From Nocardia sp. NRRL S-836 (GTDB lineage Bacteria; Actinomycetota; Actinomycetes; Mycobacteriales; Pseudonocardiaceae): 64,000 nucleotides of DNA. Below, piece by piece: positions 42,601 through 50,515 of this stretch. Location of the stretch: NCBI RefSeq assembly GCF_001279525.1, contig NZ_LGDY01000058.1, positions 1-64,000 of the forward strand. Direction: 5' to 3'. Numbering within the stretch: the stretch's first letter is position 1; every line of letters begins with the position of its first letter. Both the position numbers and the translations under genes were made by a program. The notes beneath the pieces were generated by a model that was not told the DNA's origin, ran no database searches, and saw nothing but the letters and a program-made list of their open reading frames with translations.

Positions 42601-45374
42601 TCGTAGGTGTAGGTCCAGGTCTGGTCGCCGCCCGCGGTGACGGCCGTGACGTGCGTGCCCTGCCACGTCATGCGCAGGGCGCGTTTGCTGACGTCGTTAG
42701 TGATCACCGAGACCCGGTCGGAGGTGTCGTAGGTCAGCGTCTCGGTGAGCCCGGCCGGGTCGGTGATGGTGATCAGCCGCCCGAGCTGGTCGAACGTCCA
42801 GCGGCTGCCGGAGACGTCGCGCATCGTGTAGATGCCGGTGTCCGTGCGGTACACCAGGTCCACGTTCTGGCCGAGCGGGGAGGCGTAGCCGCCGTCGGGG
42901 TTGCGGCCGAAGCGCACCTGCCGCCCGGTCGGGAACGTCAGCACCTCGTTGCCGGACCGGTCGTCGTCGTGGCGCAGCCGCATGTCGAGCCGTGAGGCCC
43001 ACCCGGCGCCGAACGCGGTGTCGCGGCGCGGGTCGAGGCTGTTGTAGGTGCGGGTGATCGTCAGGTCGGGGCCGACCGTGGCCACGGACGCGTCGGTGAC
43101 GACGGTCGAGTAGTTGCCGATCTGCGGGTCCAGGCCCGGTCCCTCGTTGCCGTCCGGGCTGCCCGCGAGGTGCGAGGTGATCTCCGGCTGGTGCACGCGG
43201 GTGGTGAACGACAGCCGCACGCCGTCCTTGACGCTCACCCAGAACGGCGTCTCGTTGACGGTGTCGAAGACCTTGACGCCCCAGAAGTACGTGCGGCCCC
43301 AGAACAGGTTCGGCGGCGCCCACGACTGGGCGGTCCAGCCCGACTCCTGGCAGTCGCGGGTGAGATCGGGATCGGAGCAGACGCGGTACCGGTAGGTGAG
43401 TCCCTTGCCCGGCCAGCCGTCCGGGTCGGTGCCCTCGGCGTACAGCGTCGGTGTGAGCGTCTCCACGACGGCACCGGCGCCGGGCTGCTGCAGGTTCGAC
43501 GTGGGCGCGACGTTGTTCACCTTCAGCGCGAACTCGCCGTACGGGACCTCGTAGGCGACGAAGAAGTCGTTGCCCTGCGGATTGAACATCGTGAGGAAGA
43601 CCCGGTAGTCACCGGGGGTCAGCGGGTCGATCGGCACCTCGAAGGTGTTCGCCTGCCCCGGCGCGACGGTGGCCTTCCAGCCGCGCGCGGTCCGGATCTT
43701 CGCGCCGTTCTGCTGGATGATGTAGCCGAACTCGAAACCGTTGGTGGGCGTCCACGTCGTGGCGCCCAGGTTGGTGACCTTCGCGGTGATCTTGCCCGCG
43801 GTCGCGGCGGTGGGCAGCGTGATCGCGGGAACCTCGAAGCCGACGCCCTCCGGTGAGTAGCGCACGTCCAGGAACGGCTTCTTCGGCGAGTTCGCCGAGC
43901 CGAAGCGCATGCCGTTGGGGTCCGCCTCGTCGGACGCCCGCAGCCCGAACCCGTGCGGCACCGCCGTGCCGTGGGTCCACCTGGTCATCAGCTCGTAGTT
44001 GAGGGGGAACGCCTCCCAGGCCGACCCGCCGCACGCGGCGCCGTGGGCGAAGGACCTGGTGGACAGCACCTGACCGACGTCGGCACCCGGCCAGGTCGTG
44101 TTCGCGTCCCACGGCCTCGTCACCTCGAACACCGAGACCGACCGCGGCGCACAGGTGGTGGACTCGACGGCGAACACGTTCAGCGAGGCACCGAGGACGA
44201 ACTGGTTGCGCAGCGTGCCCAGGGCGTCGGAAAAGCGCAGGTAGGACCGTGCGACGCCGCCGGAAAGCCGGCCCGTGCGCAGCTCCTCCGCCCCGGCGCC
44301 GGGGTTCAGGCCCTTCTGGACGTACAGGTCGTCCGCGTTGGCGTTGAACTGCGCGGCCGACGGGTCGACCACGACCGGGTAGGCGCGGGCCGGGTCGTGC
44401 AGCCAGGCCTGGTCCAGGTCGACCTTCAGCTGCCAGCCCTTGTCCACTGTGGACAGGTGGTAGCGGACACCGGTCGAGCGCGCGCCCGCGGCGTCGTCCA
44501 TGAAGCCGGCCGGGACGACGCCGACGACCTGGTTGCCGTCGCGCAGCTCGATGGCGCCGCTGTCGGTCAGGCGGGGTTCGAGGTTGGTGAGGCGCAACGT
44601 GAACGTGTAGGTGGTGGCGGTGTCCGCGCGGTCGAGGACCAGTTCTTCCTTCAGGCCGGTGCGCTGGGCGGTCAGGCGCAGGCCGACGCCGGGGCGGACC
44701 TGCGGGTAGGTGATGGACGCGCCGGTGACCTGGCCGGGTGCGGCCGCGGCGTTGTCGAGGGTGAACTCCATGCGGTGGCGGTCGTCGAACGCGATCGCCG
44801 CGGTACCGTTGCCGGTGCGGGCGAAGGCGGTGCCGACCGCGCTGACCTTGGGTTCCCAGCGGTCGCCGCGCTGGGTCAGCGCGAGGTCGACGGGCTGCCA
44901 GGTGCCGTCGGGCTGCCGGACGTTGGCCGGTGTGCCGTGCAGGCGCAGCGTGCGCGTGCCGTCGGGGTTGTCGAACGTCTCGGTGGTGGCGGTGCGGTCA
45001 CCGGGGCGTTCCTTCGCGGCGGGGTCGATGCCCGGCAGGTCCGGACCACGGGTCAGCTGTGGTGTGACCTGCTGCGGCACGGCCACGTCCGGATGAGCGT
45101 CGCCTTTGGACAGTTCTGCCCGGTCCGCCACGGCACCCGGCGGTCGTGGCTGGTCACGCCGGGGACCGGTCAGCGCGGCCGCGGCGTTGGGGGCGTCATG
45201 CGCCACACCGTCCGCTGTGCCGCTGACCTGCTGCGGAGCCTCGGTCGACGCGCCCGCGGGCAGCGCACCGGACAAAATGGACACTGGCATCGAACCGGTC
45301 GAACCGGTTGCGATGAGCAGCAACACGACTAGAACTGCGAGAAAACGGCGCGCGACAACGACATGTCTGTGCAT
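36594..45374 (-). CDS. RHS/YD-repeat polymorphic toxin with C-terminal endonuclease
   Basis: A 2926-residue exported protein. Signal peptide (about 1-43). Residues about 130-640 are beta-rich modules (DNRLRE/Fn3-like). An RHS entry module follows (LTITRTYNSLDPRRDTAFG near 755). A LamG-like insert lies at about 950-1150 (YWRLGE to FYFSGAIDEVALYQ). YD repeats (GYDAAGR, TYDELGR types) run to about 2490. The RHS core ends at about 2550 (RFASRDDWTLDP, NRYAYGNSSPLSGVDDSGHD). The tip has a Cys/Pro-rich linker and a DNA/RNA non-specific endonuclease domain, with His2826 in NKSHLIGYQFFG and the metal-binding Asn in ENIVPLDADVNQ. It probably kills competing cells. ATG 45374 has GGGGGC upstream. Confidence 0.9.
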   Translation of the reverse strand: MHRHVVVARRFLAVLVVLLLIATGSTGSMPVSILSGALPAGASTEAPQQVSGTADGVAHDAPNAAAALTGPRRDQPRPPGAVADRAELSKGDAHPDVAVPQQVTPQLTRGPDLPGIDPAAKERPGDRTATTETFDNPDGTRTLRLHGTPANVRQPDGTWQPVDLALTQRGDRWEPKVSAVGTAFARTGNGTAAIAFDDRHRMEFTLDNAAAAPGQVTGASITYPQVRPGVGLRLTAQRTGLKEELVLDRADTATTYTFTLRLTNLEPRLTDSGAIELRDGNQVVGVVPAGFMDDAAGARSTGVRYHLSTVDKGWQLKVDLDQAWLHDPARAYPVVVDPSAAQFNANADDLYVQKGLNPGAGAEELRTGRLSGGVARSYLRFSDALGTLRNQFVLGASLNVFAVESTTCAPRSVSVFEVTRPWDANTTWPGADVGQVLSTRSFAHGAACGGSAWEAFPLNYELMTRWTHGTAVPHGFGLRASDEADPNGMRFGSANSPKKPFLDVRYSPEGVGFEVPAITLPTAATAGKITAKVTNLGATTWTPTNGFEFGYIIQQNGAKIRTARGWKATVAPGQANTFEVPIDPLTPGDYRVFLTMFNPQGNDFFVAYEVPYGEFALKVNNVAPTSNLQQPGAGAVVETLTPTLYAEGTDPDGWPGKGLTYRYRVCSDPDLTRDCQESGWTAQSWAPPNLFWGRTYFWGVKVFDTVNETPFWVSVKDGVRLSFTTRVHQPEITSHLAGSPDGNEGPGLDPQIGNYSTVVTDASVATVGPDLTITRTYNSLDPRRDTAFGAGWASRLDMRLRHDDDRSGNEVLTFPTGRQVRFGRNPDGGYASPLGQNVDLVYRTDTGIYTMRDVSGSRWTFDQLGRLITITDPAGLTETLTYDTSDRVSVITNDVSKRALRMTWQGTHVTAVTAGGDQTWTYTYDGDRLTKACAPGAAPNCTTYGYQQGSHYRSTVLDNKPRAYWRLGETGGDTVGNAVARRDGADAGKQHGVLFGGTGALGGTGDKSGTFDGNSSYVTLPEQLTTSTMSLAVELWFKTGSQGTLLSYSDQEFPASGRSTPILYVGTDGLLYGGFSLRDNGGPRQIVSTRQVDDDRWHHVVLSAAIDRQLMYVDGVAVGQELLGFVDHRGQGRLTLGAGNAKGWPATNGGDFYFSGAIDEVALYQHTIGSLAAATHFRAGAPAEQLSKIELPQDQRRFAALTYDDVFDRVRTLTDHGGRLWTLDTPVVLDAARTVTMRGPSGYGDWTYTFDVDNGGRLTSRTHDGEVARYEYNTAGFPSASVDENGFRTEQTTDERGNVLSRKTCRTAGSCNTEYFTYIKSDVVLDPRRDKLESSSDARSSGPADTRYRTSYTYDTAGRPLRVTRPVPAGYTTAPTESTTYTTGAEDAAGGGKAPAGLLLTSTGPRGELTRRTYRANGDLDELTGPTGLRTRYGYDLFGRQTTESLVNSGDGALGTTTYEYSPRSEVVKVTAPGVRNEVTGVTHTAVTTHRFDGNGNLLETTLSDSTGGDPARSTKYGYDAADRLSRIEFADGGVEERSYSDNGLTQVVKDVRGTSWSDRYDERGRLLSRAASGPGVNPEDPAATSMTLEARAYDPAGRLASVTDAMGRLTSYSYYNDDLLANVRRTVQGRSVTLDERVYDPAGQLTERTTAGGRRTTFAHDAAGNVVTTAFDPAGLNRVTTNQYDLAGNVTRTELRGAADPSRVETTVFGYDAAGLQVREDAFLDSSSTVSASVDRDERGLVRSSTDRRGITTFYDYDLAGQLVRTTHPAADAWVAGVRTTGFSRAEVLGYNAFGEVTQTRDGSGNVTTTERDLMGRAVSGALPDYTPAGGQPIKGAGTRTEYDHAGNPVKTTDALQRTTSRTFDPYGRVSTVTLPQIGSSPSVLSSRYSKDGELLLSTDAGGAQTSFTYDELGRRVTVTQADRTPSGTLYYTTRTGYDDAGNAVSVETPQGNVSTAAHNAAGELTSSTDATSRAISYGYDIAGRQNTVTDATGLTTTTSFDLLGRAVRTAQSVAGQEKRASVTDYDPNGNVTATRSAEDRLVTFGYDALDRVVQQTERVSATKQVVTTTGYDKLGNRSRFVDGRGNATTYTFTPWGLPESVVEPGGATWTSSYDAGGQAVRLAKPGGVEVTRTFDAQGRVTLEQGSGAESETADRTFGYDAAGRLASAGSDLYRYDDRGNLLTARGPGGDTTYTYNGDGTVASRTDASGTAAFGYDKAGRLTSAADALTGRTADYGYDKAGRAASVADRALGGYTVRRMAYDELGRLVSDQVQQTIDVGVPPRVLLGTTYGYDRDNQVTAKNANTYGYDGAGRLTSWTDQAGKATAYGWDDSGNRTSVGDRTFDFDAQNRLTSGDGVTYDYTARGTLSSQTRDGAVNSSSFDAFDRLTAMGAARYTYDSLDRVAARNGTGFRYLGQTNEVVSDGARTISRLPDGSAFSDKGTGTARMLYADSHGDVVGRYLSNTVDGQRSFDPFGAVTSSSGDTASVGFQGDWTDGGTGAVNMSARWYLPETGRFASRDDWTLDPTPSSAANRYAYGNSSPLSGVDDSGHDMAQCLYNVAKDVKTPWDAFWEPVKHTLFDADCAGRLVNDECPRYGCYNAKAGGDEDPIPVGRNCRYYIGGCNRGGQKVVPPPPPNCRQKKTCVAGPGGYRGPGAGKPKPISRPAPPPPPRWWTDLHKPAFRPPPGGTVVRPPTSYDPTSPLTVITDLANTLIDIATKVTPTVVDIVGDLIGQPYDAVVGADEKRKPDEEGCLEGDPGVAVNEVFNDDMEDIKNWTGPYAGKSRGWPAQRATVGTVCLTDLKPKGPRYEQKPVGYVHGQHNKSHLIGYQFFGKGGRENIVPLDADVNQTDMLGVENEIADAVRSGQRVFYRVEAIYARPEDAVPSAIDIYAVGDKGFTCGQRIFNPHPASGYPGGKLNGTRPSC

Positions 45375-45445
45375 GACAAAGCCCCCAGTGCCACCGGATG
45401 CCTCCCTCTGACACCCGAGCCGGGGCGAACATTGCTCGGCCGACC

Positions 45446-45474
45446 TTGCACGGACCTGTCACGGGTCTGATAGA
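45446..45474 (+). promoter_or_regulatory. Putative promoter of SARP regulator gene
   Basis: TTGCAC (45446-45451), 17-base spacer, GATAGA (45469-45474), ending 27 bases before the GTG start. Resembles a primary-sigma promoter. Confidence 0.45.
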
Positions 45475-45501
45475 CACGAACCCACTGGGGGGAGGGCATC
45501 G

Positions 45502-48180
45502 GTGAGAGCACGGTTTCAACTACTGGGAGAAGTCGGCGTCACGGTGGCCGGTGAGCCGGTTCCGATCAAGCACGCACGTGTGCGGTGCGTCCTCGCGGCG
45601 CTGCTCGTCGACGCGAACCGGACGGTGTCGGCCGACACGCTGGTCGAACGGGTGTGGAGCGAGCGGTTGCCGCGGCAGCCGCGCGACGCCGTCTACAGCT
45701 ACCTGTCACGGCTGCGGGTCGTGCTGGCCGGGGCGCAGGACGTGGAGCTCGCACGGCGTTCGGGCGGGTACGTGCTGCGGACCGATCCGGCGGCCGTCGA
45801 CCTGCACCGGTTCCGCGCACTGGTGGCGGACTCGGCCGGGCGACCGGACCAGGTGCGGGCCGACCTGCTGGCGCAGGCGCTCGGGCTGTGGAGCGGCGAG
45901 GCGCTGACCGGCGTGGACTCGACGTGGGCGGCCGCGGTGCGCGAGGCACTGGAGGGGGAACGGCTGGCGGTGCGGCTGGACGACCACGACGTCCGGTTGC
46001 GGCTCGGGCGGCACGCCGAGCTGGTGGCACCGTTGAGCACGCTCGCCGCCGCCAGGCCGCTGGACGAACGGGTCGCGCACCAGCTGATCGAGGCGCTCGC
46101 CAGCAGCGGGCGGCAGGCGCAGGCGCTCGCGCACTACGAGACCCTGCGGAGGCATTTGGCCGACGAGCTCGGCGTGGACCCGAGCCAGGAGCTGCGTGAG
46201 CTGCACCGGCGGCTGCTGTCACCGGCGGAGGCGCCGTCGCGGGACGTGCCGCGGCAGCTCCCGCTGGCACCGGCGCACTTCCAGGGCCGGGTGGACGAGC
46301 TGCACGCGTTGTCGGCCGGGCACACCGTGCTGATCACGGCGATCCGGGGTGCGGGCGGGATCGGCAAGACGTGGCTGGCGCTGCACTGGGCGCACGGGCA
46401 CGCCGGGGAGTTCCCCGACGGTCAGCTCTACGTGAACCTGCGCGGCTTCGACCCCACGACGTCGCCGACCGCGCCCGCCGTGGTGCTGCGCGGGTTCCTC
46501 ACGTCGCTGGGCACCGCGCCGGACAGCCTGCCCGACGACGTGGACACGCTCGCCGCGATGTACCGCAGCGCGGTCGCGGACCGCAGGATGCTGGTGGTGC
46601 TGGACAACGCGGCCGACACCGCCCAGGTCGAGCCGCTGCTGCCGGGCACGGCGTCGTGCCGCACGCTGGTCACGAGCCGGCAGCCGTTGACCGGGCTGGT
46701 GGCCACGCACGGCGCGGTGCCAATGCCGTTGGACGTGCTGACCGACGACGAGGCGTCCGAGCTGCTCACGGCCCGGCTGGGCGCGCGGGAGCCGGAGGCG
46801 ATGGCCGACATCGTGCGGCACTGCGGTGGTCTGCCGCTGGCGCTGGGCATCGTGGCCGCGCGTGCCGCCGTGCGCAGAGACCTCGGCCTGGCCGAGATCG
46901 CCGCGGAGCTGCGGTCGGCCCGGCTGGACGCGCTGGACACCGGTGACCTGAGCCTGCGGGCGACGATCTCCTGGTCGCACCGGGCGTTGAGCGCGCCCGC
47001 GTCCGTCCTCTTCGGACTGATGGGGCTGGCGCCCGCCGTGGACCTGAGCGTCGCCGCGCTGGACGCGCTGGCCGCGGCGGACTCCTCGGCCGCGGTGGCC
47101 GAGCTGGAGGCCGCGCACCTGGTCGTGCGCACCGGTCCCGGCCACTACCGCATGCACGACCTGATCCACCTCTACGCCAGCGAGCAGCCCGTGTCCGGTG
47201 GGGAGGCCGCGCTGACCCGGCTGGTCGACCTCTACCTGCACACCGCGCACATCGGCGAACGGCTGCTGGAACCCGACCGGCCGCCCTACGACCTGCCCGA
47301 CCCGGCACCGGGTGTGGTGCCGGTCCCGCTGGCGGACAAGCAGTCCGCGCTCGCGTGGTTCGACGCCGAGCACGCCATGATCCTCGCGGTGCAGCGCATC
47401 GCCGCCGACCACGGCTGGCACCGCCGGGTGTGGGCGCTGGCCTCCACCACCACGTCCTACCACTGGCAGCAGGGCCACCGCGCCGAGCCGCTGCAGGTGC
47501 TGCGCCTCGCCGTCGCCGCCGCGAAGAACGCCGGTGAACAGGCGATCACGGCCCGCCTGCTGCACACGCTCGGTCACATGTGCGCCCGCGCCGGCCTGAA
47601 CGCCGAGGCCCTCGCCCACCTGGAGGAGTCGGCGGCGACCAGCGCCGCCCTCGGCGACCCCCTCTCCGAGGGCCACGCCCAGCTGGTGCTCGCCCGCGTC
47701 TGGGGCCAGCAGGGCGACTACCGGCGGGCCAAGCAGCACGCGGGCGCCGGCCTGGAGCTCTACCGGGTCTCCGGCGAGCCGGGCGTGGAGGCGTTGGCGC
47801 TGAACAATCTCGGCTGGATCTGCGCCAACCTCGGTGAGTACGAGGAGGCGCTCGCCCACTGCGCGGCCGCCGTGCCGATCCACCGCGCTGCCGGCCGCTG
47901 GGCGGGCGTCGGCGAGACCCTCGACAGCATCGGCTACATCCACGAGCAGCGCGGCGCGCCCGCCGAGGCCGCCGTCGCCTACCGGGAGTCCGCGGACACG
48001 TTCTGGGAGGTCGGCCACCACTTCGAGGCGGCGGTCACGCTGGAACGGCTCGGCGGCGTGCTCGCCGCCGTGGGCGACCGGACGGGGGCGCGGCAGGCGT
48101 GGAAGCAGGCGCTGGAGGTGTTCCGCGGGCGTGGGCTCGCGGAGGCCGATGCGCTGGAGCAGCGGCTCGCCTCGCTGTGA
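45502..48180 (+). CDS. SARP/AfsR-type regulator (BTAD, NB-ARC, TPR)
   Basis: An 892-residue regulator. An OmpR-type winged helix (about 1-90), a BTAD domain (about 95-240, VDLHRFRALVADSAG, YETLRRHLADELGVDPSQEL), an NB-ARC ATPase with Walker A GAGGIGKT near 284 and RMLVVLDNAAD (Walker B) near 365, then TPR repeats (about 650-885). AfsR-like proteins activate secondary-metabolism genes and are often controlled by Ser/Thr kinases. GTG 45502 has a strong GGGGGAGGG site. It is divergent from the RHS toxin and convergent with the C7-cyclitol operon, so either may be its target. Confidence 0.92.
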   Translation: MRARFQLLGEVGVTVAGEPVPIKHARVRCVLAALLVDANRTVSADTLVERVWSERLPRQPRDAVYSYLSRLRVVLAGAQDVELARRSGGYVLRTDPAAVDLHRFRALVADSAGRPDQVRADLLAQALGLWSGEALTGVDSTWAAAVREALEGERLAVRLDDHDVRLRLGRHAELVAPLSTLAAARPLDERVAHQLIEALASSGRQAQALAHYETLRRHLADELGVDPSQELRELHRRLLSPAEAPSRDVPRQLPLAPAHFQGRVDELHALSAGHTVLITAIRGAGGIGKTWLALHWAHGHAGEFPDGQLYVNLRGFDPTTSPTAPAVVLRGFLTSLGTAPDSLPDDVDTLAAMYRSAVADRRMLVVLDNAADTAQVEPLLPGTASCRTLVTSRQPLTGLVATHGAVPMPLDVLTDDEASELLTARLGAREPEAMADIVRHCGGLPLALGIVAARAAVRRDLGLAEIAAELRSARLDALDTGDLSLRATISWSHRALSAPASVLFGLMGLAPAVDLSVAALDALAAADSSAAVAELEAAHLVVRTGPGHYRMHDLIHLYASEQPVSGGEAALTRLVDLYLHTAHIGERLLEPDRPPYDLPDPAPGVVPVPLADKQSALAWFDAEHAMILAVQRIAADHGWHRRVWALASTTTSYHWQQGHRAEPLQVLRLAVAAAKNAGEQAITARLLHTLGHMCARAGLNAEALAHLEESAATSAALGDPLSEGHAQLVLARVWGQQGDYRRAKQHAGAGLELYRVSGEPGVEALALNNLGWICANLGEYEEALAHCAAAVPIHRAAGRWAGVGETLDSIGYIHEQRGAPAEAAVAYRESADTFWEVGHHFEAAVTLERLGGVLAAVGDRTGARQAWKQALEVFRGRGLAEADALEQRLASL

Positions 48181-48195
48181 GGGCGCTCGAGAACC

Positions 48196-49248
48196 TCACC
48201 GAGCGAGGTCGATGACCACCTTCCCGGGGTGGTCGACGGTCTCGGCCGCGATGGCGGTGACCAGCTCCGGGAACTCGGCGAGGCTGATCCGCCGGGACAC
48301 CAGCCGGGCCAGCGGGAAGTCGTCCGGGTGCTCGGCGTGCAACCGGAACGCCTCCTCGTAGTCCTCCTTGCCGCACCCGTACGCACCGGACACGTGCAGC
48401 AGCTTGCCCTGGTGCGCAACGGGTTCGAGCAGCTCCCGGCGGCGGATCGTGTCGACGTCGGCGTCGGTGCCGGGGAACCGGTCGCCCTTGCGCGTGCCGC
48501 CGTAGACCTGCAGCACACCGCCGTCGGCGGCCAGGCCGCCCGCGACCGCGAGCAGTGCGGGCGTGGCGATCGTCGGCACCACGATCACGACGTCGAACTC
48601 GCCGGCGTGACCCGCCGCCTGGTCGAGTGGCGCGATCTCGTCCGCGGCCAGCAGTTTCCGGTCTGCGGCGAAGTCACGACGCATCTCGCCGCGGTTGAAC
48701 ACCACGACGGACGCACCGAGGTGCTTGGCGTACATGGCGAACATCAGCCCGGAGCAGCCCGCGCCGATGACGCCGACGCGCCTCCCGTCGAACGACGGCC
48801 ACTCGACCAGTTCGAGCAGCTTGCGCACGGCGTGCACGATGCACGCGAACGGTTCGGGCATCCAGATGTCGTCGAGGATGTCGGGCGAGCGGACGACCGT
48901 CCGGTCGAGCGTGGGAGCGGTTCCGCGCACGAACAGGTACTCGGCGAACCCGGTGGTGCGGTTCGGCGTCACGTTCGGGTTGAACGTGACCCGCTCCCCC
49001 TCGGTGAACCCGGTGTCGGCACCGGCGAAGGCGACGAACCCGACGAGCTCGTGGCCGAACAGCGGGCCGCGGTCGGTGGGGATGTCGCGCGAGCCGACGA
49101 CCTCCTTGGTGTCGGCGCGGCAGATCCCCAGGTAGCGCGGCTTGATCACGACGGTGTCGGCGCCGAGCGCGTCGTGCGGGAACGGAACCGAGCGGACGCT
49201 CACCGTTCCGTTCACCAGTTCGATCGTGGAGTAGGTAGCCGGAAGCAC
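48196..49248 (-). CDS. Zinc-type medium-chain dehydrogenase
   Basis: A 350-residue enzyme of the MDR family, glucose/threonine dehydrogenase-like. LGICRADTKEVVG carries the catalytic zinc cysteine, and LFGHELVGFV the histidine-glutamate pair. The Rossmann loop is VGVIGAGCSGLMFAMYA. It lacks the usual four-cysteine structural zinc site. It probably oxidises a cyclitol or sugar alcohol with NAD(P). GTG 49248 has GGGGGA upstream. It is last in the C7-cyclitol set, but a strong hairpin (49270-49301) separates it from the rest, so its expression may be lower or independent. Confidence 0.85.
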   Translation of the reverse strand: MLPATYSTIELVNGTVSVRSVPFPHDALGADTVVIKPRYLGICRADTKEVVGSRDIPTDRGPLFGHELVGFVAFAGADTGFTEGERVTFNPNVTPNRTTGFAEYLFVRGTAPTLDRTVVRSPDILDDIWMPEPFACIVHAVRKLLELVEWPSFDGRRVGVIGAGCSGLMFAMYAKHLGASVVVFNRGEMRRDFAADRKLLAADEIAPLDQAAGHAGEFDVVIVVPTIATPALLAVAGGLAADGGVLQVYGGTRKGDRFPGTDADVDTIRRRELLEPVAHQGKLLHVSGAYGCGKEDYEEAFRLHAEHPDDFPLARLVSRRISLAEFPELVTAIAAETVDHPGKVVIDLAR

Positions 49249-49269
49249 TGCGGTCCCCCAAGGGTGTGC

Positions 49270-49301
49270 GAGGCGGCGGCGTCCGGGGACGCCGCCGCCT
49301 C
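49270..49301 (-). terminator. Strong hairpin between MFS and dehydrogenase genes
   Basis: GAGGCGGCGGCGTCC (49270-49284) is fully complementary to GGACGCCGCCGCCTC (49287-49301), leaving almost no loop, so the real structure will have a shorter stem. It starts 8 bases after the MFS stop and probably ends or attenuates the cyclitol transcript. Confidence 0.75.
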
Positions 49302-49308
49302 TGGCCGG

Positions 49309-50505
49309 TCAGTCGTGCGCGGTCGCGAGCTCTTCCCGCCCGGTCGGCGCGTTCTTGCGGTCGTTGCGCCACGACAGCAGCGTGAGCGCGAGGCTCACCG
49401 CCGCCACCAGCGACGCGGCCAGCGGCACCGCGCGGACGCCGAAGCCCTTGTCGATCACCACGCCGCCCAGCCACGCGCCGAGGCCGTTGCCGAGGTTGAA
49501 CGCCGAGACGTTGACCGACAGGGCCAGCGTCGGCGCCGCGACCGCGACGGACTGGATGCGCGCCTGCAGCGACGGGATGATCGAGAAGCCGATCGCGCCG
49601 AACAGGAACAGCGCGACGGCCGACATCACCGGCACCGGGCTGACCAGCCAGAACAGCGCGAGCACGACGACGAGCGCGGTCAGCACGGTCGTGACACCGC
49701 GCATGACGTGGCCGTCGGCGAGCTTGCCGCCGGCGAAGTTGCCGATCACGGCACCGATGCCGAACACCACGAGCAGGGCCGCGACGGTGCCCGCGGTGAA
49801 CTCGCTGACGTCCATCAGCAACGGCACGACGTAGGTCGAGGCGGTGAAGACGGCGCCCTGGGCGAGCACGGTGATGAGCACGGCGAGCTGCAGGTTGCCC
49901 TGGGTCAGGACCTTGACCTCGGCCTTCAGCGCGCCCTCCGCGGGCCGTTCGGGCGTCGGCAGGGCGGACGGCACGAACACCGCGATCAGCGCCACGGTGA
50001 TCGCCGCGACGATCACGATGGCCCAGAACGTGGCCTGCCACCCCAGGCGCTGGCCCAGGAACGTGCCCAGTGGCGCACCGAGGGCGTTGGCCAGGTTGAA
50101 GCCCAGCGCGATCTTCGCCATCGCGGAGCCCTGCTTGTCCACCGGGGAGAGCATCGCCGCCATGTTGAACGCGACCGCGACGAATGTGCCGTGGCTGAGC
50201 GAGGTGAACACCCGCGCTGCCATCAGCAGGTTGTAGTCGGCGGCCAGCGCGGCGACGACGTTGCCGAGGACGAACAGCCCCATCAGGCCGAGCACCAGCG
50301 TCTTGCGGGGGACGCGGGTGGTCAGCAGGGTGACGAACGGGCCGACGATGGTGACACCGAGCGCATATCCGGTGACCAGCAGACCGGCCTGGGGCAACGT
50401 GACGCTCAGGTCCGATGCGACGACCGGCAGCAGCCCGGAGATGACGATTTCCGCGGTGCCAACGCAGAACACGCCGAGCATCAGAGCGAACAGGACTATT
50501 GGCAC
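49309..50505 (-). CDS. MFS exporter (AraJ/Cmr-like DHA1) in cyclitol operon
   Basis: A 398-residue transporter with 12 helices. VFCVGTAEIVISGLLPVVAS in helix 1 and GPFVTLLTTRVPRKTLVLG between helices 2 and 3 are typical of the AraJ/arabinose-efflux and chloramphenicol-exporter group. GTG 50505 has GAGGAGAT upstream and lies 10 bases after the TIM-barrel gene. As the only transporter in the operon it is the likely exporter of the end product. Confidence 0.88.
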   Translation of the reverse strand: MPIVLFALMLGVFCVGTAEIVISGLLPVVASDLSVTLPQAGLLVTGYALGVTIVGPFVTLLTTRVPRKTLVLGLMGLFVLGNVVAALAADYNLLMAARVFTSLSHGTFVAVAFNMAAMLSPVDKQGSAMAKIALGFNLANALGAPLGTFLGQRLGWQATFWAIVIVAAITVALIAVFVPSALPTPERPAEGALKAEVKVLTQGNLQLAVLITVLAQGAVFTASTYVVPLLMDVSEFTAGTVAALLVVFGIGAVIGNFAGGKLADGHVMRGVTTVLTALVVVLALFWLVSPVPVMSAVALFLFGAIGFSIIPSLQARIQSVAVAAPTLALSVNVSAFNLGNGLGAWLGGVVIDKGFGVRAVPLAASLVAAVSLALTLLSWRNDRKNAPTGREELATAHD

Positions 50506-50515
50506 GGGTATCTCC

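Noticed and set aside
36150..42995. Open frame of 2281 codons on the plus strand
   Set aside because: It is antisense to the RHS toxin and reads as low-complexity Arg/Gly/Val. Long antisense frames arise from high GC at third codon positions.
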